Assembly: GCA_011682565.1 (NCBI GenBank)
Contig: JAACEJ010000096.1
Location: 1 to 9,128, forward strand
Length of the DNA stretch: 9,128 nucleotides
Direction: 5' to 3'
From: Actinomycetota bacterium
Lineage (GTDB): Bacteria > Zhuqueibacterota > Zhuqueibacteria > Residuimicrobiales > Krinioviventaceae
In this document: piece after piece, positions 6,501-9,128 of the stretch
Layout: the number at the start of each line of letters is the position of its first letter
Position numbering within the stretch: the first letter of the stretch is position 1
Notes under the pieces: model-generated
What the model saw: only the letters and a program-made list of their open reading frames with translations
The model's database searches: none
What the model was told of the DNA's origin: nothing
Made by a program: the position numbers and the translations under genes

Positions 6501-9128
6501 TTTTGTTATGGTGCCGGCATTTTTGCATTCTGTCGGCCATGATACGCTTTCCATCGACACACCGGCTGACACATATTTTTTGTGGCTTCGTCTGGCAAAC
6601 GTCAGTGAATCGTCTTTCCTTAAAATAGGAATTGATGGTGCACCCATGCAGCAAATCCCCCTCGGCAATTGGAATGACTGGCAATGGGTTAAAATGACCG
6701 ACGCCTCTGGCGCACCAATCGAATATACTTTGACTGAAGCAGTTCACTCTGTGCTCATCGAATCCGCGAGCGCCAATTTGCAGATCGACAAAATTTTACT
6801 CACCCCTGATCCGCAGGATACGCCGACCGGCCTGGGCGAAGAAGCGAATTCAAATCCCGATCTCAGCGACCGTGAAGGATTGGCACGTCGATTTGTGCAA
6901 CTGGGACAGACTGCCGGAGCTGTCACAGTTCGGGCAACATTGGAAGATAACGGCTCGCCGGTCAACGGCAGCCCGCTTGATTTTCATTTGACAGCCGTTC
7001 CCGGTGCGCCGGTAACGCTCGAGGCGACGAGCGGGGACGGTCAGTCGGGCCACGTTGATGAACCGCTTGTCGATCCTTTTGTCGCGACTCTTTTGGATGC
7101 TTTCGGCAATCCGATTCCCGATCAGCCCATTCAATTTGAAATTATCTCCGGCGGCGGGTCGCTGGATGTTGCCGGGCCGGTACCCACGGATACATTGGGG
7201 CAGGCCAAAGCAACACTCACACCCGGCAGCGAAAGCAGCACCCAAAAAGTGCGCGCTTTTGCCGTCAATACACCGGAAGTTGAAGCAACGTTTTCCGTTC
7301 ATGTGGACGGCGTGGCTAGTGACTTGGTTTACGTGCAGGGTGACAGCCAGTCTGCCGTGGTGATGTCCACATTGCCAAAAGCTGTAAAAGTCCAACTGCT
7401 CACGGACGATGGATCTGTTGCTGCCAATTACGCGGTCGTCTTTTCCACTTTGAATCAGGGGGCGCTGGTTACGGAGGCTGTTTTTCCGGCCGTATCAAAC
7501 AACAAAGAGAATCACGCATCCACAGAAGCCGCGACGTCGGATTCATCGATCACGGTGCTCACTGATTCGCTCGGTATGGCCGCGGTTTTCTGGCAGCTTG
7601 GAAAACAAAGCGGACAGCAGCAATTGAAAATCGATGCGGGTGCGGTAAATAATTCGCCGTACTTTATTCATGCCCAAGCCGATCCATCGGGTCCGGCGGC
7701 TCTCATTGTGGCGGATGGAAACAACCAGGAATCATCGATACAAAGCAAGTTGCCCAAACCATTCACCGCAAGGCTTTTGGACGAGTACAGCAATCCCATC
7801 CCCGGATTTGATGTGCATTTCATTTCATCGCAAGGCGGCGGAACATTCAACGGCAAAACCAACGCCGTTGCCGTGACCGATTCGCTGGGAGATGCCAAGG
7901 CCGAATTTACACTCGGCACGCTTGCCGGTCAGGATATTTATGTCGTAAAAGCTTTTGCGGTTTCCGGCGCGGACACGATCCCCAATCCGCCGTTGCAATT
8001 TTATGCCACAGGCTTGCCGGGGCCAGCCGCTTTTGCCGAATTAGACAATGGCGATGCGCAGCAGGACACGGTCGCACGGACTTTGGCGAAACCATTACAG
8101 GTTAAAATCACAGATGAATTTGAAAATCCGGTTTCCGGTTTTATGGTAAAATTTCAGGTCGTTTCCGGCGACGGCTCTTTCAACAATGAAAGTGAAAAAA
8201 CGGTACAGAGCGGACAGGACGGTATTGCTAAAACTTTTTTCACTCTGGGAGAAAATGTCGGGGAAAACAGGGTGCAGGCCATCTGCACAGGCCTTTCCCC
8301 GGATACAATTCTTTTTCACGCAACCGCTGTTCCCGATCGTCCGCAGCAGCTTGTTTACACATCCGGGAATGACCAGACAGGCTCGCCAAACACCACGCTG
8401 CCGGAATCGTTTGCCGTAAAAGTCGCCGATCAATTCGGCAACGGCATTTCAGATTTTGCGGTCACATTCACCGTTGTCAGCGATGAAGGACGATTCGGTA
8501 GTTCCAAATCGATGACAAGATCAACGGACTCGACCGGTGTGGCAGGGGCCTTTCTTACTCTGGGGGAGAGCATTGGCGATTCAAATCATGTTGTTCGTGC
8601 TTCCGCAAGTTATGCCGGGACGGCACTGGAAAACAGTCCGGTCACATTTTACGCTTCGGTCATCAAAGGCGATCCACAAAGTCTTGTGCCCGTAACAAGC
8701 ACGAGCGGATTACTGGGCGCCCCGCATCGGGAATTGCCCGAACCGGTGATTGTTAAAGTACTGGATAATAATGAACAGCCGGTGTCTAATTTTCCTGTCC
8801 GCTTCCAGGTCATGCAAGGCGGCGGCAGCCTGCTGCCGGACGGGACGGATTCTCAGAGTGTGTACACAGATTCGGTTGGCCGTGCGTCCGCCCGTTGGGT
8901 GCTGGGAGAATTAGGCCAGGACCAAACGCTGCGCGCTTCAGCGGCCTGGCATGAACAGGCATTGGAGAATTCTCCGCTCACTTTTCAGGCCGTTGCCATT
9001 CAAACCGATGCCCACCGTCTCGCTTACGTTTCCGGAAAGAATCAGAGCGGCGGCGCAGGAGAGGCGCTGGCAAAAGATTTTGTTGTACGCGTTGATGATG
9101 ATCTCAACGCGCCGGTTCCGGATCATCC
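3532..9128 (+). CDS. Giant secreted SGNH hydrolase with FG-GAP propeller and Ig-like array (3' end outside window)
   Basis: An uninterrupted frame of 1865 codons runs off the right edge. From a TTG start the protein begins with a signal peptide (MKRKIST, a hydrophobic core to about residue 23, then a TSA-A cleavage-like site near 27), followed by a Pro/Lys-rich linker (44-82) and a beta-rich region (85-190). An SGNH/GDSL hydrolase follows (191-426; Ser198, Asn284, Asp400, His403). Then come seven FG-GAP/VCBS calcium loops (456-784), an ASPIC/UnbV-like domain (803-895) and Big_1 bacterial Ig-like domains from 904 onward. The first Ig-like domain is apparently interrupted by a CBM6/35-like module at 964-1105. 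Cys15 lies inside the hydrophobic core without a lipobox, so export by signal peptidase I is expected. The likely role is a secreted or surface esterase/deacetylase acting on glycan, displayed on a long stalk. A C-terminal sorting signal would be beyond the window. Less AT-rich than the minus-strand genes. Confidence 0.93.
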   Translation, partial: MKRKISTSLLLLFFCLGFFHLTAKTSAAREDDRLSAMESAQRGLDPNLNDPPPRKESGIKYQKIPASRPIVVKPGNTKSQTESVAGINYNQEINIAPESGRTLVGKVRLTLRGGVPIPQSGLHVLVQIENEHSGTFETVAKGSFQNERTLELFFPGRHTQNVRILAESTQADTNPVQSVELYKIVLNNTTDIMLLGDSITFGKFADDSIGYRKRLYDLLDQNGYDIDFVGDYGDSPYEGHFQSGRKINDFYPRGLFPAGNARLDVTGPMNNYRPQIVAIHLGTNDLNSEAEHPVAPYAIDGETQDTHAGRMETLVNYLLKWHNGENGTELEKIIVSLIIPIKYQDSLVAAFDKEVARMVRDFQNGVITGQPEPVFLCDQFTAFEQYPDFRATYYKSLMEDTLHPNTTGHNLMGDTYYDTFVEQLTGQQKWFSNMTWDADVAGFDADYTFQGIAIADVTGDGLDDIYISRTAPDAPFPQEALYINQQNMPFIEQAQDFHIDDQGQSRGVVFVDIDNDGDFDLFNGNSDGRNHLYENLGNRNFRDITAQAGIADLNRLTTGVLAFDCDNDGDMDLYAVNSRVKNELYINNGLGHFQLEDRGADDHDEADIPSISASAADFDGDGDVDIYIAKRDAPNKLYVNNGDGYFTDMAGQAGIDLAARSNGAVWSDLDNDGDQDLIVSVSHSNSDPNPILRVYENNGDGTFQDISNSLNIPMDGYSAVISDFDNDGDLDIITTNEKDYGAFYRNDGSLQFNKLDDTGAEIYAGDVRGAAAFDFDNDGDEDFLAVRSDAFNVFLKNNLANGNHYLKVNAFGPKGNLGGFGTKIWLYQAGQLGESDALLSFQEIQSATGHTSQYSPTQHFGLGSHLTCDLLAEFTDGTLLAMRDLQTDQTITIEPASPATELVPTHINFFSGDAQTDTVGQELPAPLVVKVTAANGQPVQGANVVFNVTQGDAQLFSPSTSSNGLWLEAESGKMNATMRWVYDATTSGSAFVMVPAFLHSVGHDTLSIDTPADTYFLWLRLANVSESSFLKIGIDGAPMQQIPLGNWNDWQWVKMTDASGAPIEYTLTEAVHSVLIESASANLQIDKILLTPDPQDTPTGLGEEANSNPDLSDREGLARRFVQLGQTAGAVTVRATLEDNGSPVNGSPLDFHLTAVPGAPVTLEATSGDGQSGHVDEPLVDPFVATLLDAFGNPIPDQPIQFEIISGGGSLDVAGPVPTDTLGQAKATLTPGSESSTQKVRAFAVNTPEVEATFSVHVDGVASDLVYVQGDSQSAVVMSTLPKAVKVQLLTDDGSVAANYAVVFSTLNQGALVTEAVFPAVSNNKENHASTEAATSDSSITVLTDSLGMAAVFWQLGKQSGQQQLKIDAGAVNNSPYFIHAQADPSGPAALIVADGNNQESSIQSKLPKPFTARLLDEYSNPIPGFDVHFISSQGGGTFNGKTNAVAVTDSLGDAKAEFTLGTLAGQDIYVVKAFAVSGADTIPNPPLQFYATGLPGPAAFAELDNGDAQQDTVARTLAKPLQVKITDEFENPVSGFMVKFQVVSGDGSFNNESEKTVQSGQDGIAKTFFTLGENVGENRVQAICTGLSPDTILFHATAVPDRPQQLVYTSGNDQTGSPNTTLPESFAVKVADQFGNGISDFAVTFTVVSDEGRFGSSKSMTRSTDSTGVAGAFLTLGESIGDSNHVVRASASYAGTALENSPVTFYASVIKGDPQSLVPVTSTSGLLGAPHRELPEPVIVKVLDNNEQPVSNFPVRFQVMQGGGSLLPDGTDSQSVYTDSVGRASARWVLGELGQDQTLRASAAWHEQALENSPLTFQAVAIQTDAHRLAYVSGKNQSGGAGEALAKDFVVRVDDDLNAPVPDH
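4102..4809 (+). other. SGNH/GDSL hydrolase domain of the giant protein
   Basis: Residues 191-426. Block I is IMLLGDSITFG with nucleophile Ser198. Block III is HLGTNDLN with oxyanion-hole Asn284. Block V is DTLHPNTTGH with Asp400 and His403 completing the triad. A block II glycine is plausible near EGHFQSGRKI. The complete catalytic set predicts an active esterase or deacetylase; family members act on lipids, acetylated glycans or rhamnogalacturonan, so the exact substrate is open. Confidence 0.9.
4812..5935 (+). repeat. Seven FG-GAP/VCBS repeats forming a putative seven-bladed beta-propeller
   Basis: Calcium-loop motifs of the D-x-D/T-x-D-G-x-x-D type begin at residues 456, 512, 564, 617, 668, 723 and 774. 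Spacing is 51-56 residues. The first is DVTGDGLDD; the others are near DFDNDGDxD. Most are followed by a LYxNNGDGxF-type strand. Seven evenly spaced copies fit one closed propeller, as in integrin alpha and CRTAC1-like proteins. All seven loops keep their acidic residues, so calcium-dependent folding is expected. Confidence 0.9.
5938..6216 (+). other. ASPIC/UnbV-like domain
   Basis: Residues 803-895. It begins NHYLKVNAFGPKGNLGGFGT and contains QEIQSATGHTSQYSPTQHFGLG followed by AEFTDGT, matching the G-x-G-A, hydrophobic-strand, HFGLG and W-x-DG layout of ASPIC/UnbV domains, which usually follow FG-GAP propellers. The usual tryptophan before the DG is replaced by phenylalanine-threonine here. 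Confidence 0.75.
6241..7011 (+). other. Split Big_1 Ig-like domain (halves 6241-6420 and 6847-7011) around an inserted module
   Basis: Residues 904-963 carry the first half of an invasin-type Ig-like domain (SGDAQTDTVGQELPAPLVVK, then PVQGANVVFNVTQGDAQLF). The expected second half reappears only at 1108-1160 (DREGLARRFVQLGQTAGAVT, then LDFHLTAVPGAP). The missing join lies where the other copies have the short loop before the T-D-S-x-G motif. The intervening 140 or so residues form a different domain. Confidence 0.7.
6421..6846 (+). other. CBM6/35-like carbohydrate-binding module inserted in an Ig-like domain
   Basis: Residues 964-1105. It starts with LWLEAESG, the E-A-E signature opening of CBM6/CBM35-type beta-sandwiches, continues with FLWLRLANVSESSFLKIGID (the strand reading y-x-l-x-x-R) and WNDWQWVKM, and ends LQIDKILLTPDPQDTPTGLG, the usual final-strand pattern with D-K-I/L-x-L-T followed by a P-T-G-x-G tail. 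Sugar binding is inferred from the fold; ligand residues cannot be assigned by eye. Confidence 0.65.
7012..9128 (+). repeat. Tandem Big_1 (invasin-type) Ig-like domains, six complete and one cut by the edge
   Basis: Units begin near residues 1161, 1261, 1389, 1499, 1605, 1716 and 1827, about 100-130 residues each. Each has S-G-[DN]-x-Q near the start, LPxPxxVKVxDxxxNPV, a GGGSF-like turn, TDSxGxAxxxxxLG, and a final N-S-P-x-x-F-x-A strand. The third Ig-like domain overall (1261-1388) carries an extra Ser/Thr/Asn-rich loop near 1313-1340. Copies are diverged, so duplication is old. Such arrays form rigid stalks on surface adhesins. The last unit stops at the window edge. Confidence 0.85.

Noticed and set aside
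6850..7395. 181-residue minus-strand reading frame
   Set aside because: Antisense to the Ig-like domains, with no ribosome binding site or domain; the plus-strand frame is continuous here.
7012..9128. CRISPR-like or recent DNA-level tandem repeat
   Set aside because: The repeats are visible only at protein level, are about 100-130 residues long and are well diverged at DNA level; they are Ig-like domains within one gene.

Overview
The window looks like chromosomal DNA of a free-living, Gram-negative-type bacterium, probably from the FCB / Calditrichota / KSB1-like part of the tree. This is inference from gene style: a giant secreted protein with FG-GAP, ASPIC/UnbV-like and bacterial Ig-like domains, plus clear purine-rich Shine-Dalgarno sites, which argue against typical Bacteroidetes. 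No rRNA, tRNA, CRISPR array, transposase or attachment site was seen.

Left part (1-2978, all minus strand, visibly AT-rich). A tight three-gene operon reads from right to left. It encodes an alternative sigma-70-family factor (2978-2217), a 173-residue protein with a zinc-finger anti-sigma motif (2206-1685), and a 455-residue membrane protein (1675-308). The membrane protein joins a Lon-type Ser/Lys protease domain, without any AAA+ ATPase, to one transmembrane helix and a DUF4384-like domain. Gaps are only 10 and 9 bases. Further left, the first 32 codons of another minus-strand membrane protein start at 98 behind a good ribosome binding site and run off the edge.

Middle (2979-3531). An AT-rich divergent intergenic region holds a good promoter candidate for the sigma operon. 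A weaker plus-strand promoter candidate overlaps its -35 box and points at a 22-codon mini-ORF whose stop lies inside an AT-rich hairpin.

Right part (3532-9128, plus strand, less AT-rich). One uninterrupted reading frame of 1865 codons continues past the window end. Its order is signal peptide, polar linker, beta-rich region, SGNH/GDSL hydrolase with a complete Ser-Asp-His triad, seven FG-GAP/VCBS calcium-loop repeats (one seven-bladed propeller), ASPIC/UnbV-like domain, then an array of invasin-type (Big_1) Ig-like domains. The first Ig-like domain appears to be split by an inserted CBM6/35-like module. The protein is probably a secreted or surface-anchored hydrolase/adhesin acting on polysaccharide or glycoconjugate.

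How the parts work together (inference): the sigma factor, its putative zinc-finger antagonist and the membrane Lon-like protease form a plausible signalling unit in which an envelope signal is sensed by the DUF4384-like domain and relayed by cytoplasmic proteolysis. The divergent giant surface protein could be a target or simply a neighbour; nothing in the sequence settles this.
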